From the NCBI RefSeq assembly GCF_007992715.1, contig NZ_BKAU01000001.1, forward strand, positions 186,001-250,000: a DNA stretch of 64,000 bases, given 5' to 3'. How positions within the stretch are numbered: position 1 is the first letter of the stretch; every line of letters starts with the position of its first letter. The notes under the pieces were generated by a model, which was not told the DNA's origin, ran no database searches, and saw nothing but the letters and a program-made list of their open reading frames with translations. Of the stretch, positions 25,873 to 35,384 are shown one piece after another. This DNA comes from Chitinophaga cymbidii. Its GTDB lineage: Bacteria > Bacteroidota > Bacteroidia > Chitinophagales > Chitinophagaceae. A program made the translations under genes and the position numbers.

Positions 25873-27180
25873 CTATGGAATTTTTTCCTGAAAAACCAGC
25901 CGCTCCTCATCCCCTTCCTCATACGGCACAAACAGCATCACCAACGTCAGCATCTCATCCACACTTTTCATATCGCCGCTGGAATAAATGACCCTTGGCG
26001 GGTTGAAGGGATTGGCGGGATTGGCCCGTGTGTTGTCGTACACACCTTCTACGGTGAGCACCGAGCCTTTGGGGATCTTCACCGCGCGCCGGAACTTGTA
26101 GATCTCCTGCCACTTGAAATCCCACTCCGGAATATGCACCAGCGGAATGGTATCTCCCGCCGGGGTAACGGCCCATGCTTTGAATGTTTTGCCGAGCAGG
26201 TGCATATGCGGCCACACATACAGCAGGCTTTGGTCCTGGTGCGGTGTGGTGATCTGCAGGCTGAACTTTTTTATCGTATCCGGCTGGATAAAAAAATACG
26301 GCTCGATATCTTTTTCGCCTACGCCTCCGGAACCGACATTGATCACGCTGGCTACCCGTTTTATTTTTTCCTTCCGGAAGAAGAGGTTGATGCCGCAAAG
26401 TTCTTCCTCATCCCTGCCGGTGGCGGCGTAATGCACCGTGATCAGCACCACCCCGCGCCGGGGCATCACCCACCCGATGTCCGCCGGATAAGATTCGAAG
26501 GAAGCGCCGGGTATCCAACCGCCGTAGTACCGCATGTTTTTCCGCAGCGGCGCGTATTCGTCGTAGCGGGAACGTTCACTGTCCGTTACATTCAGCTGAT
26601 CTTCTCCCACGTTAATATCAATATCTTCCGCCACATCATATACGGCATAGTTCACATGATGCACCACTTTTTTATTGCTCGATATGAACTCCACAGCCGC
26701 TACGTTCATCGAATCTTTCAATGAAAAAGGTACGCGGAAGACCACGAAGCGCTCGGTGTTATCGCCTTTTACGGAGAAAGAATGCAGGGCTTTCAGCGTG
26801 AGATCGGGCGGGCGGTGGTACTGCGTGCCGGTAACGGGGTAAGCGGTGGTGGCCGTTTTATTTCCTTTCAGCATTTTAGCGTCTACCCAGTCAGCGATCA
26901 ACTGTATCTCTCCGGGTTGTAACAAACGTTCGTTGGCATACCTGGCGTAGTGAGGATCAGCTTTCCAGGGAGGCATGTAGCGGGACTGCGTTACCTCTTT
27001 GATGAATGTTGCGCGTTTGCTTACATCTTCATAGGTCAGCAATGAGAATGGCGCGGCTTCTCCGGGCCGGTGGCAGGAAGCGCATGCTCTTGCGATGATG
27101 GGCGCAATATCCTTGTAATAAGTAGGTTGCTGCGCGAAACATGGCATAGTAACACAAAGCAGGAAAAAGATTTTTCTCAT
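25873..27180 (-). CDS. Secreted cytochrome c domain fused to a PHM-like copper monooxygenase domain
   Basis: A 435-residue exported protein. The signal peptide ends near PCFAQ. A c-type haem site CASCH (C33, C36, H37) lies in a short cytochrome domain ending around residue 105. The rest resembles ascorbate-dependent copper type II monooxygenases: a VVHHVNY pair (H174, H175) and H250 in VHYAATG match the first copper site; HMHLLGK (H325, H327) and a later Met (M404 or M410) match the second. The substrate is unknown. It is the last gene of the operon running from the ECF sigma factor, seven bases or less from the redoxin gene, and was probably fused so that the haem can pass electrons to the copper centre. 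Confidence 0.78.
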   Translation of the reverse strand: MRKIFFLLCVTMPCFAQQPTYYKDIAPIIARACASCHRPGEAAPFSLLTYEDVSKRATFIKEVTQSRYMPPWKADPHYARYANERLLQPGEIQLIADWVDAKMLKGNKTATTAYPVTGTQYHRPPDLTLKALHSFSVKGDNTERFVVFRVPFSLKDSMNVAAVEFISSNKKVVHHVNYAVYDVAEDIDINVGEDQLNVTDSERSRYDEYAPLRKNMRYYGGWIPGASFESYPADIGWVMPRRGVVLITVHYAATGRDEEELCGINLFFRKEKIKRVASVINVGSGGVGEKDIEPYFFIQPDTIKKFSLQITTPHQDQSLLYVWPHMHLLGKTFKAWAVTPAGDTIPLVHIPEWDFKWQEIYKFRRAVKIPKGSVLTVEGVYDNTRANPANPFNPPRVIYSSGDMKSVDEMLTLVMLFVPYEEGDEERLVFQEKIP

Positions 27181-27186
27181 AGCGGT

Positions 27187-27732
27187 CTATAAATCATTGA
27201 TCATGCAGCCGATGGCCTGCGTGGTGCGTATGGTATTTTTCTTCATGAGGGCATCGGCCAGGTAGTGCTCCGTGGTAACGGTGCGCCGTTTACCCAGGGC
27301 GGCGATGCCGTTGTCTATCAATCCCCGGTACAGTATACCGCCATCCGGCGACAGCACAAATACTTCGGGCGTCACCTGTGCTGCCAGCGAATGGCTGAAT
27401 GCCAGGCTTTCATCTTTCAGTAACATAAAAGGGATGTTATAATCGCGTTGGTATGCTTTTATTGCTTTCAGGCTGTACGTTTGACCGGGAATGATTCCCA
27501 CAAACACCGCCTCTCTGCGGAAAGCGCGGCTCACCTCCGCCAGGCGCGGGGCATATCTTTTACACAAAGGGCATTCCGGGGAAAGGAATACCAGCACCAG
27601 CATTTTGTTGTCCGGCAACCGAAGATGCTGCTTCACGCCGCTGGTATCGTACAGCGGTGACTTTTGCCAGCCGGACTGCGCTTTCAGGAAACCGAAAGGC
27701 GACAGTAAAAAAAGACAAAGCAGGTATCGCAT
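27187..27732 (-). CDS. Exported thioredoxin-fold (redoxin) protein
   Basis: A 181-residue periplasmic protein with a signal peptide ending at LKAQ and a thioredoxin fold. The active-site motif is CPLC (C54, C57) in FLSPECPLCKRY, and the cis-Pro loop is VTPEVFV. The C-terminal AIGCMIND holds a further conserved-looking Cys. Related redoxins are often found beside or fused to cytochrome c/copper monooxygenase proteins, which is the arrangement here (6-base gap). It could keep the partner's copper or haem cysteines reduced, or deliver electrons; this is inference. Confidence 0.8.
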   Translation of the reverse strand: MRYLLCLFLLSPFGFLKAQSGWQKSPLYDTSGVKQHLRLPDNKMLVLVFLSPECPLCKRYAPRLAEVSRAFRREAVFVGIIPGQTYSLKAIKAYQRDYNIPFMLLKDESLAFSHSLAAQVTPEVFVLSPDGGILYRGLIDNGIAALGKRRTVTTEHYLADALMKKNTIRTTQAIGCMINDL

Positions 27733-27788
27733 GGGGTGCGCGTTAAATGAAAGGGTTGGCCGTTTTCTTTCCGGCCAGCCCTGATGGT

Positions 27789-29492
27789 TTATTGTTTATC
27801 CCACCACACTCTTCCGCTGATATCATTCGGCAGCCCGAAGCCGGGCTCCTTGATCATTTCTTCGATGGCGGTGGTCTTGTTACTGTAATTAAGATCGCCG
27901 GTAAGCGGGTAATTCACCGGGAAGCGGCGCGGCATTGGCAGCACGGCGCCTTCTGTCATAAATGTTTCCAGCGCGAGGATGGTATTACTGTTGGGCATGC
28001 CCGTTCTTTTGATCTGCGCCCATCCTTCATTCGGATTTTTGAACTGGTGCAGGTATTGCTGCACAGCGATCTGTTCGAGCGCTTTTGCCGGTTCAAAGGC
28101 AATATCAGGCTGGTTCTTGTAAGCGGTGATTTCATCCGCCGTTACCGCTTCATAATCGTGGATCATCGCGATAGCGGCGATCTTGTTGTAGGAATCGATC
28201 GACGCATCGATCCCCTTGTAATACCATTCCGATACATTTTCATTTGTGAGGCCCATCGCCGCCAGCTCTGCCCGCATAAAACATACATCGGCATAAGTGA
28301 GCAGGTGGAAGGTGGTCATACCGTTGCCGGACTCGTATTCGGACTGGAAAAGGCGCTGCTGGATGGGGGAAGTGGTGTCCAGCGTTACATTGCTGGTACC
28401 GTTGGTGATCACGATGCTGGAAAAGAAACGGGCCTTGGCCGGGTCTGAAGTAGCATCCGGACTGCTGTACTGTCCATAATACTGGCGGGCATCCCATACG
28501 GCGCCGGCGGGAATTTTACCTTGTTCCTTCGCCGTGTTGAAGTTGGCCTGCGACCAGCTGTTCTTGCGGAAGTACAGGCGGAGGCGCGGGTCCTGTTTGT
28601 TCCACATAAAATCGATCACGTTCTTTTCACCGGAGAAACCGGCGTCCGGGTAAGGATTCCAGTTGCCGCCCGCGGTAAAGCTGCGGCCCGCTTTGAACAC
28701 CCATTCCTCATCCACCGAATTGATCAGACCGGCATTATCCGCCAATACCTCCGCGGCAATGGCCCTTACACGCTCGGGATCTCTTTTGGTCATGCGCATG
28801 GCGATCTTCAGGCGCAGCGAATTGGCTACGCGCGTCCATTTACCGATAGCAGTGGTATTATCGTTTCCGAAGTAAAGATCGCTGGTGCCGAACATTTCCT
28901 GCGTTACAGGCTGCTGCGTTTTCAGCGTGGCTACGATATTCTTCAGCTCCTGGTCCAGCTGCTCATACAAAGCCGATTGGGTATCATACACCGGCGTGAA
29001 GGTGCCGTTAAACCGCGCGGCCACGGCTTCCTTGTAGGGAATGCTGCCCACCACATCGCTGACGTACCAGGCGTAATAGGCTTTCAGGATACCGGGGATC
29101 GCGCGCATGTACACATGGCGGGCCTTATCCTCTTCCGGCATCTCGTCTATCATCTTCTCGATCTTTGTCAGATGAGGCGCTACGGACAAATAAAAAGTAT
29201 TGTAACGGTAATTGATGTTGTTCACCTGTGTGGTGAAAGTAGCGCCGTTGCCGCCTTTCCTGACGAACTGCTGCGCCCAGTTGGATACCGTGCGGATATT
29301 ATCATAAAATGCCTCGAAGTCATTGTTGTGCATGGCCGTGATGGCAGTAGGCAACAATGATCTTATCGGCGGATCGAGCACGTAGTCCGGCTGCGTATTG
29401 TATTCAACGAGCTTATCCTTGTTGCAGGCGGAAGCGATGCCCAGCATGCCGATTAATATCCATGATCTGTATGTCTGCTTGATGTGTTTCAT
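27789..29492 (-). CDS. SusD/RagB-family outer-membrane lipoprotein (SusD_2 type)
   Basis: A 567-residue surface lipoprotein that caps the SusC channel and binds the ligand. The signal peptide ends in GIASAC (C23 lipidated). The sequence resembles the second SusD family (SusD_2), with an NYR-type tetratricopeptide helical core and a late GWAQIKRTGMPN segment. It follows its SusC partner by 18 bases. No glycoside hydrolase, sulfatase or protease gene is in the operon, so the ligand may not be a polysaccharide. Confidence 0.87.
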   Translation of the reverse strand: MKHIKQTYRSWILIGMLGIASACNKDKLVEYNTQPDYVLDPPIRSLLPTAITAMHNNDFEAFYDNIRTVSNWAQQFVRKGGNGATFTTQVNNINYRYNTFYLSVAPHLTKIEKMIDEMPEEDKARHVYMRAIPGILKAYYAWYVSDVVGSIPYKEAVAARFNGTFTPVYDTQSALYEQLDQELKNIVATLKTQQPVTQEMFGTSDLYFGNDNTTAIGKWTRVANSLRLKIAMRMTKRDPERVRAIAAEVLADNAGLINSVDEEWVFKAGRSFTAGGNWNPYPDAGFSGEKNVIDFMWNKQDPRLRLYFRKNSWSQANFNTAKEQGKIPAGAVWDARQYYGQYSSPDATSDPAKARFFSSIVITNGTSNVTLDTTSPIQQRLFQSEYESGNGMTTFHLLTYADVCFMRAELAAMGLTNENVSEWYYKGIDASIDSYNKIAAIAMIHDYEAVTADEITAYKNQPDIAFEPAKALEQIAVQQYLHQFKNPNEGWAQIKRTGMPNSNTILALETFMTEGAVLPMPRRFPVNYPLTGDLNYSNKTTAIEEMIKEPGFGLPNDISGRVWWDKQ

Positions 29493-29510
29493 GTTGGATT
29501 GATTTGCGTC

Positions 29511-32500
29511 TTAGAAATTGGCGTTTACGGTGAATGACATGCTGCGCACATAAGGTGTGCCGCCACCCATGAAGGCAGCGCCGGAGCCGCTGCTGGTAAG
29601 GTCGTCAGGGTTCAGGTCGATGGGCAGGCTCTTGTAGAGGAAGCCCACGTTCCGGGCGCCCAGCGTCACTCTCAGCGCGTTCATTTTCACTTTGGAAGCG
29701 AAGCCCTGCGGCAGGTCGTAGCTGAGCGACACATCGCGCACGCTCACCCATGAGTTCTCGAACGCGGACTGCTCGCGGATACCGTTAAACCAATAGAAAG
29801 AGTTATTATAATAGGCCAATGCCCTGATGGGACGCACCCAACCGTTATCATACGCCTCCTGGTAAGTCATGCCGCCCACGCTATGCTGCTGACCGTCCAA
29901 TCCGTTGATGACGGTACCGGCTGCATACACGCCATCCGGAATGATGCCGTCATCCCTTTTTTGTCCGGCTGCATTAATGTATTCGAGGCCGCCGAGTGCC
30001 TTCGTTCTTCCGAAAAGCGTGTTAACGGTCTGCCCAAGCTGCGAGCCGTAGTTATAGCTCGGAGAGTACACCAGTCCCCCGATGCGCGCGTCCAGCATAA
30101 AGCTGAAGCTGAACTCCCTGTAATTAAATGTATTCCGCAGGCTGCCGAGGAATTTGGGCAGGGTGCTGCCGAGCACCACTTCGCGCTCAAGTCCCTCCGC
30201 ATAGTTGGTGGAGCGGATAAAACCGCCGGTGGCGCTTAATACCCGTTTACCATTCATCGGATGGTCTACAGGGTTGCCCTGCGCATCGCGCTCCTGGTAA
30301 CGGGCAAAACCATACGCCGCGATCATGGTGCCGTAATCTCCGCCAACGTACGCCACGGAACGGATGCCATCGTCACCTTCAAGACCCACTACGGTTACGC
30401 CGGGAGCCAGGCTGATGATCTTGTTGCGGTTGCGGGTGTAGTTGAGGTATACGTCCCAGCTGAAATCGCGGGATTTAACGGGCGTGCCGTACATGGCCAG
30501 CTCAATGCCCTGGTTCTGTATGTTGCCGGCATTGATCAAAGCGTTCTCCACACCGGATTCGGAGGGCACCTGCAGCGAAACGATCTGCTTTTTGGTGTTC
30601 TGCTTGTACCAGGTGAAATCGAAGCCGAGGCGGTTCCGGAAGAATTTCATTTCAGTGCCGAGTTCCAGCTTCTGGCTTTGTTCCGGGTCAAGGTTCAGGT
30701 TACCCAATGTGCGGGATTCATACTCATATCTTTCAATCGTCTGCCCGTTCCGGTCAAGATACCCATCGACTGACCGGAAAACACCGGTATTGGTCTTGTA
30801 CACGCTGGTGCCATTGCCGGCAAGTACATAGGATGCCCTCAACTTGCCATAAGTGAATAAAGACGGGAGCTTGAATGCGTCCGTGAATACCCAGGCAAGG
30901 TCTACACCCGGATAGAAATAGGAATAGTTGCCGTGCCCGTCAGGATAGAGCAGGGTGCTGTTCCAGTCGTTACGTCCGTAGACATTCAACGTAAGATGCC
31001 CTTTCCAGGTAAGGCTGGTCTGGAAGAAGCCGGACAGTATCTGGTATTTGTTCGGCGTCAGCTCGCCGGCGCCGGGAAGGTCTTTGGAATTGGAAATGCG
31101 ATAGATGCGGGGAACCTTGAGGCCGCCGCGCGTGTATACATTGGTGCCGGAGCGTTCAGAACTGTTGGTTTCCGCACCCACCTGCGCGAACAATTCAAAA
31201 TCGTTGATCTTTTTGGAAGCGTTGAAATTGCCTTTCATGCGTGTTTGCAGAATACGGGTAGTGGAAGCGGAGTAGCCACCACCGCCGAAGCCCGGATCGC
31301 GGCCCAGCGATCTGCTTTCATAGTTGGTGCTGAAAAGGTTGGCGGTTGTACTCGCCTCAAAAGACAGCCAGTCGGTAATTGTCAGTTTCGCATTGACGCC
31401 ACCCCGGAAATTATCCTCGATCTGCTCCTGCTGGTCCTCGAAAAGCGTATACCAGAAGCCGCCGGCAGGATCATCCTGGTTCAGGCCGCCTGCTGCCTGG
31501 TTGATATAATGATCTTTCCAGTAGGCGGTGTTATAGTTCCGCGGAGAACCGAATGAAAAATTATAGATGATATTATTGCCTCCGCCGGAACGGTTGGGAT
31601 TCTGTGTATTGCTGCGTACATAAGAAACATTACCGTCCAGCAGCAGGGCGTTGGACATTTTATGCGTAGCGCGGAGATTGAAGCTGTTACGCTTGAAATC
31701 ATTGCGCGGCGTTACACCGTTGCTGGTGGTATTGGAGTAAGAAAAACGGAAAGTGGTGCGTTCATTGCCACCTTCCACGCCCACGTTGGTATTGACGTAA
31801 CCGCCCGTCTGGTAAATGCCGAGTACGTCCGCCAGCGATCTGTTCTCGATGATCTCGCCGTTGAGGTCACGCACTTTTTGGCCGTCCAGCGGAGGGCCGA
31901 AGCCGAAACCATAAGTAGCCGGGTTGATCTCGGGAATACCGTCCGCCCCCATGATGAAATCTTCCGTTGTCTGCCCCGAGCCGAACTGGTCCTGAAAGGC
32001 CATTAGCTTGTAGGCTTTATCGAACGACCGCGTATGAGAGAACGAGATGCCGAGGCCCTTTTGTGAGTATCCTTTTTTGGTGGTGATCAAGATCACGCCG
32101 TTAGCGGCCCTGTTACCGTATAGCGCGGTAACCGCGCCTCCTTTCAGCACAGAAATGGACGCAATATCATCGTTATTGATATTCTTGAGAATGTTACCAA
32201 AATCCTGTTCACCGCCACGGTTGTGCAGCACCACCTGGTCGTCCATCACAATACCATCTATTACAATGAGCGGCTGGTTGCCGAAAGGATCGAGGGAGGA
32301 GCTGCCCCTGATGAGAAATCGCGGCGTGGCCTGCGGGCCGCCCGTGCCCGGCGATACCTGCAATCCGGGCACCATGCCCTGCAATGCTGCGATAGGGTTA
32401 ACCGCGTTCGTTCTCCGGATATCATCGCCCTGCACTTCCGTAACGGCATACCCCAGTCTGCGTTTATCCCGCTTTTCACCAAAGCCGGTCACCACCACTT

Positions 32501-33206
32501 CGCTCAGCTGCTTTTCATCCTGCTGCATCCGGATGTTGATCTCCCTTCTGCCGCCTACCTTTACTTCCTGCGGTATGTAGCCGATGGCCGCAAATACCAG
32601 CACGGCATCGTCCGGCAGGTTTTTGATGAAATAATTACCATCCCCATCTGTAATGGAGCCTTGCTGGCTGCCTTTTATCCGCACGCTCACGCCGGGAACA
32701 GGCTCGCCCTTTTCATCGCGTACGTTGCCGGACACCCCCTCCAGCACAATATTCAATCCGTATACAACCTCGGCGCTTTCCGGGAGAAAATGTTCATCCG
32801 CAGAGAGCTGCGGCTTTGATGAGGTGGCTTCTTCGCGCGCCGCCCCGATCCGCGCTGTCAGCAGCACCTGGTCGTCTATTACCTTGTAATTGATGCCGAG
32901 CGGCTTCAGCACTTCGTCGAAAAGCTCACCCAGCTTTTGCTGGTTGGCGTCGAATGAAACTTTCCTGCCGATATCGAGTGTATTGGAACTGTAAATGAAC
33001 TGGACCCCGGTCTGCTTTTCTATTTTCACCAGCACTTTGCGGATCTCCAGTTCATCAGCGGACATCGTGACCTTCTTGTCGAGCAGGCCCTGAGCGCTGG
33101 TCTTGTTCCCGAGAGAAGAACCGGCAAAGATGACAACAATAAGTACGGGAAGTAGCGTTATGCGCATGGCGAATAGAATTGAAGCAATTAGTCGCTTTTT
33201 TTTCAT
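29511..33206 (-). CDS. SusC/RagA-family TonB-dependent transporter with STN domain
   Basis: A 1231-residue outer-membrane importer. After the signal sequence comes an STN domain (about residues 40-125), which in this architecture signals to a FecR anti-sigma factor. A carboxypeptidase D-like domain follows (SGNVRDEKGEPVPGVSVRIK), then the TonB-box region (SEVVVTGFGE), the plug domain (about 230-370) and a 22-strand barrel. The last residues SMSFTVNANF end in an aromatic, as expected for barrel insertion. Upstream on the same strand are the fecR and sigma genes, so its expression is probably switched on by substrate occupancy. Confidence 0.95.
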   Translation of the reverse strand: MKKKRLIASILFAMRITLLPVLIVVIFAGSSLGNKTSAQGLLDKKVTMSADELEIRKVLVKIEKQTGVQFIYSSNTLDIGRKVSFDANQQKLGELFDEVLKPLGINYKVIDDQVLLTARIGAAREEATSSKPQLSADEHFLPESAEVVYGLNIVLEGVSGNVRDEKGEPVPGVSVRIKGSQQGSITDGDGNYFIKNLPDDAVLVFAAIGYIPQEVKVGGRREINIRMQQDEKQLSEVVVTGFGEKRDKRRLGYAVTEVQGDDIRRTNAVNPIAALQGMVPGLQVSPGTGGPQATPRFLIRGSSSLDPFGNQPLIVIDGIVMDDQVVLHNRGGEQDFGNILKNINNDDIASISVLKGGAVTALYGNRAANGVILITTKKGYSQKGLGISFSHTRSFDKAYKLMAFQDQFGSGQTTEDFIMGADGIPEINPATYGFGFGPPLDGQKVRDLNGEIIENRSLADVLGIYQTGGYVNTNVGVEGGNERTTFRFSYSNTTSNGVTPRNDFKRNSFNLRATHKMSNALLLDGNVSYVRSNTQNPNRSGGGNNIIYNFSFGSPRNYNTAYWKDHYINQAAGGLNQDDPAGGFWYTLFEDQQEQIEDNFRGGVNAKLTITDWLSFEASTTANLFSTNYESRSLGRDPGFGGGGYSASTTRILQTRMKGNFNASKKINDFELFAQVGAETNSSERSGTNVYTRGGLKVPRIYRISNSKDLPGAGELTPNKYQILSGFFQTSLTWKGHLTLNVYGRNDWNSTLLYPDGHGNYSYFYPGVDLAWVFTDAFKLPSLFTYGKLRASYVLAGNGTSVYKTNTGVFRSVDGYLDRNGQTIERYEYESRTLGNLNLDPEQSQKLELGTEMKFFRNRLGFDFTWYKQNTKKQIVSLQVPSESGVENALINAGNIQNQGIELAMYGTPVKSRDFSWDVYLNYTRNRNKIISLAPGVTVVGLEGDDGIRSVAYVGGDYGTMIAAYGFARYQERDAQGNPVDHPMNGKRVLSATGGFIRSTNYAEGLEREVVLGSTLPKFLGSLRNTFNYREFSFSFMLDARIGGLVYSPSYNYGSQLGQTVNTLFGRTKALGGLEYINAAGQKRDDGIIPDGVYAAGTVINGLDGQQHSVGGMTYQEAYDNGWVRPIRALAYYNNSFYWFNGIREQSAFENSWVSVRDVSLSYDLPQGFASKVKMNALRVTLGARNVGFLYKSLPIDLNPDDLTSSGSGAAFMGGGTPYVRSMSFTVNANF

Positions 33207-33272
33207 ACCTTGAACTGGTTTTAGTCATTAACGAATAGGTGACAAAATCAGGCCTGCAAAGGTCTTTTTCAA

Positions 33273-33297
33273 GCTGGCAATGCCCACCATTGCCAGC
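33273..33297. repeat. Perfect inverted repeat between fecR and susC
   Basis: A 10-bp perfect stem (GCTGGCAATG with CATTGCCAGC) and 5-base loop lie between the FecR stop and the SusC start. There is no T-run on the minus strand, so it is not a classic terminator. It could be an mRNA-stability hairpin or partial attenuator separating the low-level regulator transcript from the high-level transporter transcript. Confidence 0.6.
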
Positions 33298-33338
33298 CTT
33301 TTAAACCTTCGGCCGGTTACATTTTTTTGGCTGATATG

Positions 33339-34427
33339 TTAGTTTTTTATCCTGGTTTCTTTCTCTTTAATAAGAATTTTGGTTCCCACCACCTGGTAGC
33401 TGGCGTTCACGGAGGCGCAGACAATATCCAGTTTGGTGTAGAGCGGGTGTTTGCTGATGTTTCCCGTAAAGAGGCAATTGTTCAGTTTATTTGATTCTAC
33501 TACGATTTCAATACCATAGGTTCTTTTGAGTGTTTCAAGCACATCCGGCAGCGGGGCGTCCTCAAACATAAAGCGGGGCGACGCAACGGGGGCCTGGATG
33601 GATTCCGGGGCCAGCGGCACGGGGTCGCTCACCAATGTGGCGGTGAACAATGATTCCGATTCCCGGTACACTACTTTCTGGTTGGGGGTCAGTATCACGC
33701 CGTTCACTTTGTTATCCTGCTCCGGCAGCGCCGCCTTGTTCTCGCACACCTGCACCGTTCCTGTAACTACGGTCACCTCCACCTGCTTATGCTGGCGGTT
33801 CACTTTTACGTAGAAGCTGGTGCCCAGTACATGGGTAACGAGGTTATGATGATATACGGAAAAAGGCTGTTCCGGATTTTTTGTTACATCGAAAAAAGCT
33901 TCGCCATCCAGGTAAACGTCTCTTTTACCGCCTGTAAAATGAGCGGGATAACGCAGCGTCGCTCCGGGCTGCAACGCTACGCTGCTGCCATCTTCCAGTT
34001 GCAGTGTTTTAACGGCGGCTGTGCTGTTGACAGTTTCCACAAGGCCATTCTTTTCCGCCAGCACTGCCGGTGAAGCCTGTTTACTGCCGGGGTACAGCCA
34101 GTATGCGGCAAGTGCAAGCACGGCCACCACCGCGGCGGCGGCCAGGCGCCGGCGCATCACCTTTTCCTTTCTGAATACGGCCGGTAACAGCCTGGAGGTC
34201 CGCTTTTCGGAATGACGGATGTTGTCGATGATCGCCTGCGCCCTTTGCGGATGCAGACCATTGCCGGGAATATCCTGCTGATGGAAGACGCTGTAAAAAT
34301 GCTCATCCAGCAAATAATCATATTCGCCGGAAGCGATCAGCAGCAACAGCTCGTTGTGCTCGCCCTCCGTAATGGAACTGGCCACATATTTGTCCAGCAG
34401 CGACAGAAATTTCTCCGGTTGATGCAT
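33339..34427 (-). CDS. FecR-family anti-sigma factor
   Basis: A 362-residue inner-membrane regulator. The N-terminal cytoplasmic part (about 1-90) would bind the sigma factor. A single membrane helix follows (RLAAAAVVAVLALAAYWLY), then the periplasmic FecR domain (QLEDGSSVALQPGATLRYP, YLDGEAFFDV) and a C-terminal DUF4974-like region. It is 56 bases downstream of the ECF sigma gene and upstream of the STN-SusC gene, the standard three-part trans-envelope signalling order of Bacteroidota. Confidence 0.92.
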   Translation of the reverse strand: MHQPEKFLSLLDKYVASSITEGEHNELLLLIASGEYDYLLDEHFYSVFHQQDIPGNGLHPQRAQAIIDNIRHSEKRTSRLLPAVFRKEKVMRRRLAAAAVVAVLALAAYWLYPGSKQASPAVLAEKNGLVETVNSTAAVKTLQLEDGSSVALQPGATLRYPAHFTGGKRDVYLDGEAFFDVTKNPEQPFSVYHHNLVTHVLGTSFYVKVNRQHKQVEVTVVTGTVQVCENKAALPEQDNKVNGVILTPNQKVVYRESESLFTATLVSDPVPLAPESIQAPVASPRFMFEDAPLPDVLETLKRTYGIEIVVESNKLNNCLFTGNISKHPLYTKLDIVCASVNASYQVVGTKILIKEKETRIKN

Positions 34428-34483
34428 TGTTAAGCGGTGTTCTTTAATTAGACAACCGGCAGAAAAGACCGGAGTACAAACGG

Positions 34484-35095
34484 CTAAAAAATATTTTCCC
34501 GGCCCGGGGAGGAAGCCATGATAAAGAGGATGAGCAGTTCTTTGTCGTGCTTCCGCATAAAAGAACGGATGGAAAGAAGGGCGCGGGCCATGTGTGTTTT
34601 AACGGTCAGCGGGGAAAGGGAAAGGTCGCCGGCAATGGCCTGGTAGCTGAGCCCTTTTTCCCGGGCGAGGCTATAGACCTTCTGCTGGCGTTCGGGCAGC
34701 TGCTCAATGGCTTTGAACAGCAGCTCCCGGTATTCTACGTCGCGTACTTTATGGTCCGCCGTATCTTCATAAGGCGGATGTTCTTCCCCGAAGGAATGCC
34801 TGGCCTTCCATTCCCGGGCCATCTTTTTGAGGCAGTTCAGGGAAAAGTTCCGTGTAAGCGTGTACAGCCAGGCTTCGAAAGAAGCGATCGAGCGCAGGTT
34901 CTTCCGCTGGAACCAGACCTTCATAAAAACATCCTGCACGATGTCTTCTCCCAGGGAAGGAGATTTTACATACAGCATGGCTACTTTGTACACGTGATCG
35001 CGATAACGGTCGAACAACGCCTGGAAGGCGTAGTCGCTGTCCTCATTAAGCAGGGTCAGCAAAGCGTTATCTTCTAAAAAAAATTTCCTCGACAT
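34484..35095 (-). CDS. ECF RNA polymerase sigma factor (sigma-70 family)
   Basis: A 203-residue extracytoplasmic-function sigma factor. Region 2 includes FQALFDRYRDHVYKVAMLYV and the DIVQDVFMKVW segment; region 4 has QLPERQQKVYSLAREKGLSY and the helix-turn-helix LSPLTVKTHMARAL. It should activate the operon that contains fecR, the STN-SusC and downstream genes once FecR releases it. A TATGTTTG -7 element lies 71 bases upstream. Confidence 0.93.
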   Translation of the reverse strand: MSRKFFLEDNALLTLLNEDSDYAFQALFDRYRDHVYKVAMLYVKSPSLGEDIVQDVFMKVWFQRKNLRSIASFEAWLYTLTRNFSLNCLKKMAREWKARHSFGEEHPPYEDTADHKVRDVEYRELLFKAIEQLPERQQKVYSLAREKGLSYQAIAGDLSLSPLTVKTHMARALLSIRSFMRKHDKELLILFIMASSPGRENIF

Positions 35096-35166
35096 CTGGC
35101 GTTACATCTAACGGAAAGACTTTTGGTTGCTTCGGGATATTATATCACTGATATAGTCAGGCTTAA

Positions 35167-35174
35167 CAAACATA
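35167..35174 (-). promoter_or_regulatory. Possible promoter of the ECF sigma gene (-7 element TATGTTTG)
   Basis: On the minus strand TATGTTTG matches TAnnTTTG, 71 bases before the sigma factor ATG. Upstream T-rich DNA offers no exact TTTG at 19 bases. Confidence 0.4.
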
Positions 35175-35355
35175 AGATTTTCTGTCAAATAAAAAATGCC
35201 TGCTGTTACGAACGGTAGGTAACTAGACAAGGATATCGTGATATTCTGCGTATCAGATTATGGCCTGTCCGGTGGACCGTTGCCGGAGCATTTTGCGCTG
35301 GAAAACAGTCCTTTAAAAAAACTGCGGCAAAATTTTTTTAAAACAAAAAACGCTA

Positions 35356-35363
35356 TATATTTG
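35356..35363 (+). promoter_or_regulatory. Promoter -7 element of the second tRNA-Val gene
   Basis: TATATTTG matches TAnnTTTG and lies 21 bases before the tRNA. About 19 bases upstream is a run of T in place of TTTG. Confidence 0.6.
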
Positions 35364-35384
35364 CACCCTCGTTACAGCGGGAAA

